DNA of 64,000 bases from an uncultured Chryseobacterium sp. (GTDB taxonomy: Bacteria; Bacteroidota; Bacteroidia; Flavobacteriales; Weeksellaceae): positions 1-64,000 of the forward strand of contig CAJYWD010000032.1 in the NCBI GenBank assembly GCA_913778505.1, written 5' to 3'. The notes below the pieces were generated by a model. That model did not search any database, was not told the origin of the DNA, and was given only the letters and a program-made list of their open reading frames with translations. The position numbers and the translations under genes are program-made. Positions 30,274 to 42,877 of this stretch are shown piece by piece. Every line of letters starts with the position of its first letter. Position 1 is the stretch's first letter.

Positions 30274-31974
30274 ATGTCATTATCAGAACAGGAAATTATC
30301 CGTCGCGAAAAATTGCAGAAACTGACCGACTTGGGAATCGACTCGTTCCCGGCCGCTGAATACAAAATCACGGACACCACAAAATCTATAAAAAAGCATT
30401 TTGAAGAAGGTAAGAAGGTGGTGATTGCCGGACGATTGATGTCCAGAAGAATTCAGGGGAAGGCAAGTTTTGCAGAATTGCAGGATTCCGAAGGCAGAAT
30501 TCAGGTTTATTTTAACCGTGATGAGATTTGTACTGGTGATGATAAAACTTTATACAACGAGGTTTACAAGCATCTTTTAGACATCGGTGACATCATCGGA
30601 ATCGAAGGTGAATTGTTCAAAACTCAAGTTGGAGAGATGACAGTAATGGTGAAAAACTTTACTTTGCTGACAAAAGCTCTTCGCCCGCTTCCGCTTCCAA
30701 AAGTAGATGCTGAAGGTAATGTTTATGACGGATTCACCGATGCGGAATTACGTTACAGACAACGTTATGCGGATTTGGTTGTGAATCCTCATGTGAAAGA
30801 AATCTTCGTAAAAAGAACAAAATTGTTCAATGCGATGAGAACGTTCTTCAATGATGCCGGATATTTTGAAGTGGAAACACCAATTTTACAGGCCATTCCC
30901 GGCGGTGCAGCAGCGCGCCCGTTCATCACGCATCACAATGCTTTGGATATTCCTTTGTATATGAGAATTGCCAACGAATTATATCTGAAAAGACTGATCG
31001 TTGGTGGATTTGACGGTGTTTATGAGTTCTCGAAAAATTTCAGAAATGAAGGAATGGACAGAACGCATAACCCGGAATTCACGGCGATGGAAATCTACGT
31101 GGCTTACAAAGATTACAACTGGATGATGGATTTCACGGAAAAATTGTTGGAGTTCTGCGCAACTTCGGTCAACGGTTCTGCTGAATCCACTTTCGGAGAA
31201 CATCAAATCAGCTGGAAAGCGCCTTATCCAAGGGTTTCTATGACAGAAGCGATTTTGAAATATACAGGATTTGACATCACTGGAAAATCTGAGCAAGAAT
31301 TGTTTGATTTTGCAAAATCTATCGGAATCGAGGTGGATGAAACAATGGGCAAAGGAAAATTGATTGATGAGATTTTCGGAGAAAAGTGTGAAGGAAACTT
31401 CATTCAGCCGACTTTCATCACAGATTATCCTGTGGAGATGTCGCCATTGACCAAAAAACACAGAAGCAAAGAAGGTTTGACGGAGCGTTTCGAATTGATG
31501 GTTTGTGGTAAAGAAATCGCCAATGCTTATTCGGAGCTGAATGACCCGATTGACCAAAGACAGCGTTTTGAACATCAGTTATTGTTATCAGAAAAAGGCG
31601 ATGATGAAGCAACGGGATTCATTGATGAAGACTTCCTTAGAGCTTTGGAATACGGAATGCCGCCAACGTCTGGTCTTGGAATCGGGATGGACCGTTTGAT
31701 TATGTTCCTGACCAATAATCCGTCCATCCAGGAAGTGCTTTTCTTTCCGCAAATGAGACCGGAGAAAAAGTCCCCAACCGTTGAATTAGGCGAAGATGAA
31801 AAAGTGATTCTTGAAATCCTTAATTCTCAGGAAGATGCATTGGAGCTGAATGAAGTAAAAACCCGTTCCCAGCTTTCCGGAAAAAAATGGGACAAAGCAT
31901 CTAAAACCTTAACTAAAAATAATTTGGTAAAAGTTGAGAAAATTGATGAGATTTTATTAATGAAGTTGGTTTAA
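30274..31974 (+). CDS. lysS: Lysine--tRNA ligase, class II
   Basis: RYRQRYADLVVNPHVKEIF, FRNEGMDRTHNPEFT, GLGIGMDRLIMFLTN. Confidence 0.97.
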   Translation: MSLSEQEIIRREKLQKLTDLGIDSFPAAEYKITDTTKSIKKHFEEGKKVVIAGRLMSRRIQGKASFAELQDSEGRIQVYFNRDEICTGDDKTLYNEVYKHLLDIGDIIGIEGELFKTQVGEMTVMVKNFTLLTKALRPLPLPKVDAEGNVYDGFTDAELRYRQRYADLVVNPHVKEIFVKRTKLFNAMRTFFNDAGYFEVETPILQAIPGGAAARPFITHHNALDIPLYMRIANELYLKRLIVGGFDGVYEFSKNFRNEGMDRTHNPEFTAMEIYVAYKDYNWMMDFTEKLLEFCATSVNGSAESTFGEHQISWKAPYPRVSMTEAILKYTGFDITGKSEQELFDFAKSIGIEVDETMGKGKLIDEIFGEKCEGNFIQPTFITDYPVEMSPLTKKHRSKEGLTERFELMVCGKEIANAYSELNDPIDQRQRFEHQLLLSEKGDDEATGFIDEDFLRALEYGMPPTSGLGIGMDRLIMFLTNNPSIQEVLFFPQMRPEKKSPTVELGEDEKVILEILNSQEDALELNEVKTRSQLSGKKWDKASKTLTKNNLVKVEKIDEILLMKLV

Positions 31975-32170
31975 GGTTTTCTTGAAATTGTTGTCGAAAA
32001 CTATTCAGAATAAAATTTAATTTATTAATTATTCAAGCAATTTTATTAATTGATGTTAAATTGTTAAAATTTAATTTTGGTTTTAATTTTTAATTATTAA
32101 AAATAATTTCAGGATGATAGTTCGATGAAAATGTAATATTATTTTAATTGAAATTATGTTTTAAATATTG

Positions 32171-32198
32171 CACCCCTAAATTATTTAGGGGTGTTTTT
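32171..32198 (+). terminator. Strong terminator hairpin in the lysS-gltB intergenic region
   Basis: CACCCCTAAA-tta-TTTAGGGGTG-TTTTTG. Confidence 0.85.
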
Positions 32199-32479
32199 GT
32201 TTTATGGATTGATTTTTAGACTTTACTGGATTTTTTAGAAAAATGAGATTCTATTTCAATCTTTTTTTAACCTAAGTGAAATGTTGATTTAATTAATTAT
32301 CTGATTATGAATATTTTAAGTATTTTAAATGTTAATTTAATTTTAACGAATAATTATTTAATATTAAATTAATGTGAATTATTGCTAAATAAAAGATGTT
32401 TTATTTGTTTTAAATATTATTTGTAGTTTTTATAATTGCTGATTCGGTAATTTAAAATCATTTTTGACTTTTTTTTCAT

Positions 32480-32487
32480 TAAGTTTG
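32480..32487 (+). promoter_or_regulatory. Candidate -7 element TAAGTTTG upstream of gltB
   Basis: TAnnTTTG 22 nt before ATG. Confidence 0.35.
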
Positions 32488-32509
32488 TTAGTATCCAAAA
32501 TTAATGTAG

Positions 32510-35500
32510 ATGAAAAGAGCAAGGAAAATTTCCCAAAAATCCATTCCCGAAAATCAAGGACTTTATTTACCCGAAACAGAATTCGACTCCTGTGGCGTTG
32601 GCTTTGTGGCTAATATCAAAGGAATCAAAAGCTTCAAAATCGTCAGCGACGCCATTACGATGCTCGAAAATATGGAGCATCGTGGCGCAACCGGTTATGA
32701 AAGTAATACGGGTGACGGCGCGGGTTTGCAGATTCAGATTCCGCACGAGCTGTTGTATGATGAGGCGCTTAATTTCGGTTTTGACTTGCCAGAACCGGGT
32801 TTTTATGGCGTTGGAATGTTGTTCTTTCCTCGGAATAATTTCATCCGCGAAGAATGTAAAGAGATTATCGAGCACTCTGCGGATAAACTTGGGCTCAGAA
32901 TTTTAGGCTATCGTCCCGTTCCTGTAAATAATATTGATTTGGGAGATTTGGCAAAAAGCGTAGAACCGGTGATGGAAATGCTCTTTGTGGAACGGCCTTT
33001 CGATGTGGAAACGGATAAAGATTTTGAAAGAAAACTGTTTGTCTTCCGCAATTATATTTCGCATCAGATTACCAGTGTGACGAGCAATGACCCGATTGGT
33101 TTTTATGTGGCTTCGTTTTCTTGTAAGAAATTGATTTACAAAGGACAATTGAGAAGTCTTCAGATTCGTAATTACTTCAAAGATTTGACGAATCCTAAAA
33201 CACGTTCGGCGTTTGGGATGATTCATTCCCGATTTGCAACCAATACTTCTCCGACTTGGAGCTTGGCGCAACCGTTTCGTTTTCTGGCACATAATGGCGA
33301 AATCAACACCATCGGCGGAAATCTCAATTGGCTGAAATCTTCTGAAAAAACTTTTTCAAACCCGAATTTCACGCCTCAGGAAATGGATATGATTTTGCCG
33401 TTGACAAAACCGAATCAATCCGATTCTTCCTATCTGGATAATATGGTGGAATTGCTTTATCATTCCGGTCGCTCGCTGCCACATACGATGATGATGCTGA
33501 TTCCGGAAGCCTGGGATGGAAACAAACAAATGGAAGATTATAAGAAAGATTTCTACGAGTTTCACGCCTGTATGATGGAACCTTGGGATGGCCCGGCTTC
33601 TATTTCTTTTACGGATGGCGAGATAATTGGTGCGACTTTGGACAGAAACGGACTTCGTCCTTCGAGATATTGCGTGACTTCAGACGATTTGGTAATCATG
33701 GCTTCGGAATCGGGAGCCTTGCCTGTCAATCCGAAAAATGTCATCAAAAGAGGCCGTCTTCAGCCGGGTAAAATGTTCTTGGTTGATATGAAAAAAGGTG
33801 TTATCGTAAGCGATGACGAACTGAAAAAAGACATTTGTACCTCACAGCCGTATCGTGATTGGCTGGATAAAATGAATATCAACCTTGAGGAATTGCCAAG
33901 TCCGAAAATCAGATTTAATAAACTGCAATCCGAAGATATTTTCAAATATCAGAAGGCTTTTGGCTATTCCAGGGAAGATTTGGATAAAGTCATCAAAGAA
34001 ATGGCGATTCACGGCAAAGAACCGATTGGCTCGATGGGATTTGATGCGCCTTTGGCGGTTTTGAGTGAAAAACCACAGCATTTCAGTTCTTATTTCAAGC
34101 AATTGTTTGCACAGGTAACAAATCCGCCAATCGACCCGATTCGTGAAAAATTGGTAATGTCATTAACGACGATTATCGGAGGGAACGGAAATCTTCTGGA
34201 AGATGATAGAAACTTTGCCCATTCCATAAAACTCGAACATCCGATTCTCAATAATGAACAATTGGAAAAATTGAGAAGTGTGGATACCGGAAAATTCCAA
34301 TCGAAAACGATTTATACATATTTTAAAGCAGATGGAAAAGAAGGAAGTCTCAAGAAAGCTCTGGATAGAATTTGCCGTTATGCGATGGATGCTGTGGAGG
34401 ATGGTTTTGAGGTAATTATTCTTTCCGACCGTTCGTTGGATTCGCAACACGCTTCGATTCCGTCTTTGCTGGCTTGTTCGGCTGTTCATCATCATTTGAT
34501 AAGAAAAGGTGTTCGCAGGAGAGTTGGTTTGGTCATTGAGGCTGGCGATGTTTGGGAGGTTCATCATTTCGCAAGTTTGCTTGGTTTTGGAGCAACGGCC
34601 ATTAATCCTTATCTGGCTTTGGCAAGTATCAGGCAGATGTTTTATGAGGGCGAGTTCAGTCCGGATTCTGATTTGGAACAGCTTGAATACCATTATAAAA
34701 AAGCGGTTGGCGACGGATTGCTGAAGATTTTTTCCAAAATGGGAATTTCAACTTTGCAATCTTATCACGGAGCGCAGATTTTTGAAATTATAGGTCTTAA
34801 TAAACCTTTGGTTAATACTTGTTTTACCGGAGCGATTTCCAGAATCAACGGAATCGGTTTTGATGAAATAGCGAAAGAAGCTTTGGCAAAACATTATCAG
34901 GCGTTTGAGAAAGATTCAGCGTTTGGAATTCTGGATTCCGGCGGGATTTACCAATGGCGAAAAGACAGCGAATATCATCAATTCAATCCTCAATCCATTC
35001 ATCTTTTGCAACAGGCAACCTGGAAGGATAATTACGAAACGTTCAAAAAATATTCCCGGGCGGTCAATCGTCAAACCGAAAATGCATCGTTATTAAGAGG
35101 TTTGTTGGAATTTAAAAATGACCGTCCATCTATTCCTCTATCAGAAGTGGAACCTGTTGAAAATATCCTGAAACGCTTCGCAACCGGAGCAATGTCTTTT
35201 GGCTCGATTTCCTGGGAAGCACATACGACTCTGGCAATTGCAATGAATAGAATTGGTGCAAAAAGCAATACAGGCGAAGGCGGCGAAGATGAAAACAGAT
35301 ATATCATTAATGAAAATGGCGACAACCTGCGTTCGTCAATCAAGCAGGTGGCTTCAGGGAGATTTGGTGTAACGGCGAGATATTTGGCAGAAGCAGAAGA
35401 GCTTCAAATCAAAATGGCTCAAGGTGCAAAACCGGGAGAAGGCGGGCAACTGTCGGGCGAAAAAGTGGATTCCTGGATTGGAAAAACTCGACATTCTACG

Positions 35501-37042
35501 CCGGGCGTTGGTTTGATTTCGCCGCCTCCGCATCACGATATTTATTCCATAGAAGATTTGGCACAGCTGATTTTTGACTTGAAAAACGCCAATAGACACG
35601 CAAGAATCTCGGTTAAATTGGTTTCTAAAGCTGGCGTTGGAACCATTGCTTCCGGGGTTGCAAAAGCAAAAGCTGACCATATTTTGATTTCCGGTTATGA
35701 TGGCGGAACAGGAGCTTCACCTTTGAGTTCGGTTCGTCATACAGGTTTGCCGTGGGAATTGGGATTGGCAGAAACGCATCAGACTTTGATCAAAAATAAA
35801 TTACGTCAAAGAGTGACTGTTCAGGTAGACGGGCAAATGAAAACCGGACGTGATTTGGTAATGGCAACCTTGCTTGGAGCGGAAGAATGGGGAATTGCAA
35901 CTTCTGCTTTGATTGTGGAAGGTTGTATCCTGATGAGAAAGTGTCATCTCAATACCTGTCCGGTCGGTATTGCGACTCAGAATGAAGAGTTGAGAAAAAA
36001 ATTCACAGGAAAACCGGAACATTTGGTGAGTTATTTCACATTTTTGGCGATGGAAGTCCGTGAGATAATGGCAAGTCTTGGTTTTAGAACGATTGATGAA
36101 ATGGTTGGGCAATCCCAATGTCTGGAAAAGAAAAAAGAAATCAAATTCTGGAAACATCAGAATATTGATTTGAGCGGATTGCTTTATAAAATGGAAACCG
36201 ATTTGCCTATTATAAAAGCCGAAGAACAAGATAGTGGTTTGGATGAATCCTTGTCCTGGAAAATACTGGAAGCTTCAAAATCAGCTTTGCAAAATAACGG
36301 AAAAGTAGAAGCTTCTTTCCCTATTAAAAATACCGACAGAACGGTCGGAACAATTCTCTCACACGAACTCACGAAAATCTATCATTCTAATGGAATGCAG
36401 GAAGATTCGTTGAAATTTAATTTTAAAGGAACGGCAGGGCAGAGTTTTGGCGCTTTTTGTAATAAAGGAATCACGATGATTCTGGAAGGCGATGCCAATG
36501 ATTATTTTGGAAAAGGGCTGTCGGGAGCAAAACTTGCTGTTTTTCCGGATGAAGAAGCGGTGATTAAAGCTAATGAAAATAGCATTATTGGAAACGTGGC
36601 TTTGTACGGAGCAACTTCGGGAAAGGTTTTTATTAATGGAATGGCGGGCGAGAGGTTCTGTGTCCGTAATTCCGGAGCGATTGCTGTTGTGGAAGGAATT
36701 GGCGACCACGGTTGCGAATATATGACCGGCGGAACGGTTGTGATTCTAGGCGAAGTTGGTCGGAATTTCGGAGCCGGAATGAGTGGCGGAATTGCTTATG
36801 TCTGGGATGTCGGAAAAGATTTGGAAAAGAATTTCAATCCCGATATGGCGGACTTGGAAAACTTGACAGAGAAAGATACCGAGCTGGTTTTGGATTTGAT
36901 CAAAGAACATTTTGAAATTACGGGAAGTTATTTGTCGGAATATCTTTTGAGTGATTTTGAGAACAATCTGAAACACTTTGTAAAAGTCTATCCTCGTGAA
37001 TATAAAAAGGTAATAGAGAATCAAATAAATGTAATGAAATAA
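32510..37042 (+). CDS. gltB: Glutamate synthase large subunit
   Basis: 1510 aa; CGVGFVANIKG, HNGEINTIGGNLNWL, GGTGASPLSSVRHTGLPWELGLAE, C-terminal GXGXG domain. Confidence 0.97.
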   Translation: MKRARKISQKSIPENQGLYLPETEFDSCGVGFVANIKGIKSFKIVSDAITMLENMEHRGATGYESNTGDGAGLQIQIPHELLYDEALNFGFDLPEPGFYGVGMLFFPRNNFIREECKEIIEHSADKLGLRILGYRPVPVNNIDLGDLAKSVEPVMEMLFVERPFDVETDKDFERKLFVFRNYISHQITSVTSNDPIGFYVASFSCKKLIYKGQLRSLQIRNYFKDLTNPKTRSAFGMIHSRFATNTSPTWSLAQPFRFLAHNGEINTIGGNLNWLKSSEKTFSNPNFTPQEMDMILPLTKPNQSDSSYLDNMVELLYHSGRSLPHTMMMLIPEAWDGNKQMEDYKKDFYEFHACMMEPWDGPASISFTDGEIIGATLDRNGLRPSRYCVTSDDLVIMASESGALPVNPKNVIKRGRLQPGKMFLVDMKKGVIVSDDELKKDICTSQPYRDWLDKMNINLEELPSPKIRFNKLQSEDIFKYQKAFGYSREDLDKVIKEMAIHGKEPIGSMGFDAPLAVLSEKPQHFSSYFKQLFAQVTNPPIDPIREKLVMSLTTIIGGNGNLLEDDRNFAHSIKLEHPILNNEQLEKLRSVDTGKFQSKTIYTYFKADGKEGSLKKALDRICRYAMDAVEDGFEVIILSDRSLDSQHASIPSLLACSAVHHHLIRKGVRRRVGLVIEAGDVWEVHHFASLLGFGATAINPYLALASIRQMFYEGEFSPDSDLEQLEYHYKKAVGDGLLKIFSKMGISTLQSYHGAQIFEIIGLNKPLVNTCFTGAISRINGIGFDEIAKEALAKHYQAFEKDSAFGILDSGGIYQWRKDSEYHQFNPQSIHLLQQATWKDNYETFKKYSRAVNRQTENASLLRGLLEFKNDRPSIPLSEVEPVENILKRFATGAMSFGSISWEAHTTLAIAMNRIGAKSNTGEGGEDENRYIINENGDNLRSSIKQVASGRFGVTARYLAEAEELQIKMAQGAKPGEGGQLSGEKVDSWIGKTRHSTPGVGLISPPPHHDIYSIEDLAQLIFDLKNANRHARISVKLVSKAGVGTIASGVAKAKADHILISGYDGGTGASPLSSVRHTGLPWELGLAETHQTLIKNKLRQRVTVQVDGQMKTGRDLVMATLLGAEEWGIATSALIVEGCILMRKCHLNTCPVGIATQNEELRKKFTGKPEHLVSYFTFLAMEVREIMASLGFRTIDEMVGQSQCLEKKKEIKFWKHQNIDLSGLLYKMETDLPIIKAEEQDSGLDESLSWKILEASKSALQNNGKVEASFPIKNTDRTVGTILSHELTKIYHSNGMQEDSLKFNFKGTAGQSFGAFCNKGITMILEGDANDYFGKGLSGAKLAVFPDEEAVIKANENSIIGNVALYGATSGKVFINGMAGERFCVRNSGAIAVVEGIGDHGCEYMTGGTVVILGEVGRNFGAGMSGGIAYVWDVGKDLEKNFNPDMADLENLTEKDTELVLDLIKEHFEITGSYLSEYLLSDFENNLKHFVKVYPREYKKVIENQINVMK

Positions 37043-38469
37043 TGGGAAAGACAGATGGTTTTTTGATATACGACAGAGATTTGCCTGCGAAACTTCCTGT
37101 TTCGGAAAGGCTTAAGAGTTATAAAGAATTTTATGAACCGACTTCTGAAAAGTTGTTGAATGAGCAGTCTGCCAGATGTATGGATTGTGGTGTTCCGTTT
37201 TGTCAGAGTGGTTGTCCGCTGGGCAATGTGATTCCGGAATTCAATGATGCGGTTTATAAAGAACAATGGGAAAAGGCCTATCATATTCTGACTTCCACTA
37301 ATAATTTTCCCGAATTTACAGGCCGGATTTGTCCTGCACCTTGCGAGGCCGCTTGTGTTTTAGGAATCAATAATCTGCCGGTTACCATTGAGGAAATTGA
37401 AAAAAATATTATTGAAATCGCTTTTGAACAAGGATTTGCAAAGCCAAAAGTTCCTCAATTCCGAACAGGTAAAAAAGTAGCGGTTGTAGGTTCCGGTCCG
37501 GCTGGTATGGCTGCAGCTTATCAATTGAACCAAGCTGGTCATCAAGTGACGGTTTTTGAAAGAGATTCAGAAATTGGTGGTTTGCTGAGATTTGGGATTC
37601 CTGATTTTAAGCTTGATAAAAATATCGTGGAAAGGCGGGTGCAATGGATGGAGCAGGAAGGTGTCGAGTTTAGAACTAATGTCAACGTTGGCGTCAATTA
37701 CTCAGTTGAAGAATTGAACAGAAGTTTTGATGCGGTTGTTTTGGCCTTGGGAAGTACGGTTCCGCGAGATTTGATGCTTCCGAATCGTGATGCGAAAGGG
37801 GTTCATTTTGCAATGGATTTTCTGGTTCAGAATAATAAAAAAGTCAGCGGAATTGGCTTTGATGAAGAAGAACTGAATGTCAAAGGGAAAAAAGTAGTTG
37901 TAATCGGCGGTGGAGACACCGGTTCGGATTGTATCGGAACTTCGAATCGTCAGGGTGCGGAAATCGTTTATCAGATTTATTATAAACCGGTGCAACCCAC
38001 AAAACGCGACGAAACAATGCCCTGGCCAACAATGCCTATGACGTTACAGGTGACGTCTTCTCACGAGGAAGGTTGCGAAAGAAGATGGTCTGTCAATTCC
38101 AAAGAATTTGTGAAAGACGAAAACGGAAACCTTACAGGCGTTCGCCTTGTGGAAGCGGAATGGACAAAAGATGCCGACGGAAAATGGAATCTCTATACAG
38201 AAAAACCCAACTCAGAATTTGTCATCGAATGTGATTATGCCTTCATCGCTTTGGGTTATACGCACGTAGAGCAGAAAGGCTTGGTGGAAGCTTTGGATAT
38301 CCATTTGGACCCGAAAGGAAATCTTATTGGAAATAATAAAGAGTTCCGAACCAATCAAACCAAATATTTTTCCTGTGGCGATGCGAGAAAAGGGCAAAGT
38401 CTTGTGGTTTGGGCAATTGCGGAAGGACGGGATTGTGCGAAAAAAGTGGATGAGTTTTTGAAAAATTAA
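37042..38469 (+). CDS. gltD: Glutamate synthase small subunit
   Basis: ARCMDCGVPFCQSGCPLGNVIPEFND, GSGPAGMAAAYQL, GGDTGSDCIGTSNRQGA. Confidence 0.97.
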   Translation: MGKTDGFLIYDRDLPAKLPVSERLKSYKEFYEPTSEKLLNEQSARCMDCGVPFCQSGCPLGNVIPEFNDAVYKEQWEKAYHILTSTNNFPEFTGRICPAPCEAACVLGINNLPVTIEEIEKNIIEIAFEQGFAKPKVPQFRTGKKVAVVGSGPAGMAAAYQLNQAGHQVTVFERDSEIGGLLRFGIPDFKLDKNIVERRVQWMEQEGVEFRTNVNVGVNYSVEELNRSFDAVVLALGSTVPRDLMLPNRDAKGVHFAMDFLVQNNKKVSGIGFDEEELNVKGKKVVVIGGGDTGSDCIGTSNRQGAEIVYQIYYKPVQPTKRDETMPWPTMPMTLQVTSSHEEGCERRWSVNSKEFVKDENGNLTGVRLVEAEWTKDADGKWNLYTEKPNSEFVIECDYAFIALGYTHVEQKGLVEALDIHLDPKGNLIGNNKEFRTNQTKYFSCGDARKGQSLVVWAIAEGRDCAKKVDEFLKN

Positions 38470-38493
38470 AACTTTTATCAATGTTAAAATTTA

Positions 38494-38526
38494 GAAAATC
38501 GAGCTTTTGTAGTTCGATTTTTTATT
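38494..38526 (+). terminator. gltD terminator (copy 1 of duplicated terminator)
   Basis: AAATCGA-gcttttgtagt-TCGATTTTTTATTTTTT. Confidence 0.75.
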
Positions 38527-38603
38527 TTTTTTTCTAGAAACTCAAAAATTGTATTATGTATCAAAAAATATGATATTTGTGATTTAACTTTAAAAAAAAA
38601 CTA

Positions 38604-39854
38604 ATGAAAAAGATTTTTATTTTCTTATTTGTAACAATGTCTATTGTTGTGTTTTCTCAATTTAGACAGTCTATTCGAAATATATTTATGCAGACGGGTG
38701 AATATAAAAGTCTCCCAAAAGAATATAATTTTCTTATAGACAATATGAGACTTCATAGCGAAAATATTTATTTCCAAAATCTTCAATTTTCTAAGGCTCG
38801 TAATAGTGGTTTTGTTTCTTTGGACCTTATATTTTTTAATACTGCAAAATATGAGTTTCTGAATACGGGCTTTGAGATTAAGCCAACTGGTAATAATAAA
38901 ATAGGACAAAGAGAGGTTACGATTGTTCCTACAAGAGCTAATGATACTTGGAAAGGAAGTGAGGTTGTGGATTTTAGTAAGTATAATCCTCTGGATAACA
39001 AGGCTAATTTCTTTTTTATGAAATATTTTCTGAATATCTCGGATGCAGATTTACTGGCTCATTTCATCAATAATGCTGATAATGTACAACTTCCCAAATC
39101 TAGAAAAAAGACGGAAAGCGTCGTTGCAATATCTGCAGAAGAGGTAGAACGTGAGAAGAAAAGAAATGAATCAAATCTTAAAATATTTATTGATGATATC
39201 AATAAAGTTAACAATATTAAAATCAATCCGGCTGAGTATGAAAAATCAGGTAAGAGTTTGAATGATTTATGTGAAGAAATTAATAAGCAAATGCCGGATT
39301 CTGACTGTGGATTTTCTGCATATAAAACTTATATTGCTGACATTGATGAAAAGAGGACTAGGGCTAATTTGGATGTTTTTTATAGGGGGCTTTCTTCGCA
39401 AAGACTGGATGAACTTACGGATGATTTTGTACTTCCAAGAGGTGATATTGAGTTTGAAGAGAAGAATTTAAATTTAATTTTTCCGAAAGATTTGTTTTAC
39501 AATAAGGATAAAGGCAATAAATCTGAGTTGAGTTTTTTTATTAATAAAATAGAACATCATTTAACTTATGATTTTAATAAAGAAACCTATGTTTTGATAG
39601 TGAAGCTTTTCCCATATTTCGATTCTCTTTCTTCTGATTTTAAATTTATAGGTCTTTACGATGATGTATTGAAAGGGAAGAATATTACATCGGAAATTTC
39701 TGTGAGTAAAAATGATTTTAAAAATATAGAGTTTTTAATTTATCCCGATAAAATGAAAATCAATATTGTTTTTAAAAATAAAGAATATAATTACGATAAG
39801 AGTTTTGCCCTGAAAAAAGAAATAATTCTTAATAAAGTTAATTCTAAGAAATAA
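38604..39854 (+). CDS. Hypothetical secreted protein
   Basis: 416 aa, signal peptide MKKIFIFLFVTMSIVVFSQ; no family recognised; visibly AT-rich codon use. Confidence 0.7.
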   Translation: MKKIFIFLFVTMSIVVFSQFRQSIRNIFMQTGEYKSLPKEYNFLIDNMRLHSENIYFQNLQFSKARNSGFVSLDLIFFNTAKYEFLNTGFEIKPTGNNKIGQREVTIVPTRANDTWKGSEVVDFSKYNPLDNKANFFFMKYFLNISDADLLAHFINNADNVQLPKSRKKTESVVAISAEEVEREKKRNESNLKIFIDDINKVNNIKINPAEYEKSGKSLNDLCEEINKQMPDSDCGFSAYKTYIADIDEKRTRANLDVFYRGLSSQRLDELTDDFVLPRGDIEFEEKNLNLIFPKDLFYNKDKGNKSELSFFINKIEHHLTYDFNKETYVLIVKLFPYFDSLSSDFKFIGLYDDVLKGKNITSEISVSKNDFKNIEFLIYPDKMKINIVFKNKEYNYDKSFALKKEIILNKVNSKK

Positions 39855-39863
39855 ATATTTGAA

Positions 39864-39899
39864 GAAAAATCGAGCTTTTACAGTTCGATTTTTTTTATT
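39864..39899 (+). terminator. Terminator copy 2
   Basis: AAATCGA-gcttttacagt-TCGATTTTTTTT; differs from copy 1 core by 2 nt. Confidence 0.75.
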
Positions 39900-40049
39900 C
39901 AAAATCCCCAAACATCCCTGTTAAAAACTTATATTTTTCGACTGATTTTAAGGCTTTCATATCTCGATTTTTTTAACGATATTTGTAAGCATTTTTAATA
40001 AAGATTAATCTAAAAAGCTACAGGCAAAAAGCGGGTAGCCAACAGCTAA

Positions 40050-41987
<1,938 letters not shown>

Positions 41988-42010
41988 TTAATTCAAGTGA
42001 AATAGTATAG

Positions 42011-42036
42011 AACCTTCCGATTTTGGAAGGTTTTTT
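42011..42036 (+). terminator. gyrB terminator
   Basis: AACCTTCC-gatttt-GGAAGGTT-TTTT. Confidence 0.88.
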
Positions 42037-42086
42037 GTTATTGTGACACTAATATTTTCTAAATTGCCGATACAAAATCAATTGAT

Positions 42087-42875
42087 ATGAAAAAACTACT
42101 GAGCACAATGTCCATCGGGATTTTGCTGATCTCCTGTTCTAAAAATGACAATAAGTTGATGTCCAGATCTTCGGAATCTGACAGTCTGAAGACAAAAAAT
42201 GAGTTTGTGATAGATTCTGTGAGAGTTCAGGATTCAATGCAGGTGGGCAAGACCCTGACTTTATCGTTTTCAAAACAGGTTCTGGTATTTCCCGACATCA
42301 AAAACAAAACCCTGCTCGATAGCATCTACAAGCCGGCGAATATCAGCGCGGAGGAATATTCCAAACCGGTTCTCACCGCATTTCTGGAAAAATACAAAAC
42401 GGAATCGCTCAAAAAAGATGAATCTCAGGAATATACACCGGAGTCTAAGCAAACCTGGGACGAAGAATCGGCAATGAAAATGGTTTCCAACCAGGATAAT
42501 GTTTTGACTTTAAAATATTTCGGCAGCGGCTATTCCGGCGGTGCGCACGGCTACTATTTTGAAAGCTATAAAGCATTTGATTTAAAGAATAACAAGGTGA
42601 TCTCGCAAGCCGACATTTTCAAAAATCCTGCGGATACCAATTGGGATAAAATTCTGAAAAATCATTTCGATGAGCCTGAACAAAAAGAGATGCTATTAGT
42701 TGATAAGATACAGCTTAACAACAATTTCTTCTTCGACCAGAATAAAATCACATTTGTTTACAACCAATACGAAATCACGGCCTATGCTGCCGGCGTGGTC
42801 TATATCACATTGAATTTTGAAGATATCAAAGACCAGTTGAAGCCGGAATTTGTATCTCAGTTTAAAATCCGGTAA
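42087..42875 (+). CDS. DUF3298/RsiV-like lipoprotein
   Basis: Lipoprotein signal (LLISCSK); GSGYSGGAHGYYFESYKAFDLKNNKVISQADIF. Confidence 0.75.
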   Translation: MKKLLSTMSIGILLISCSKNDNKLMSRSSESDSLKTKNEFVIDSVRVQDSMQVGKTLTLSFSKQVLVFPDIKNKTLLDSIYKPANISAEEYSKPVLTAFLEKYKTESLKKDESQEYTPESKQTWDEESAMKMVSNQDNVLTLKYFGSGYSGGAHGYYFESYKAFDLKNNKVISQADIFKNPADTNWDKILKNHFDEPEQKEMLLVDKIQLNNNFFFDQNKITFVYNQYEITAYAAGVVYITLNFEDIKDQLKPEFVSQFKIR

Positions 42876-42877
42876 CG

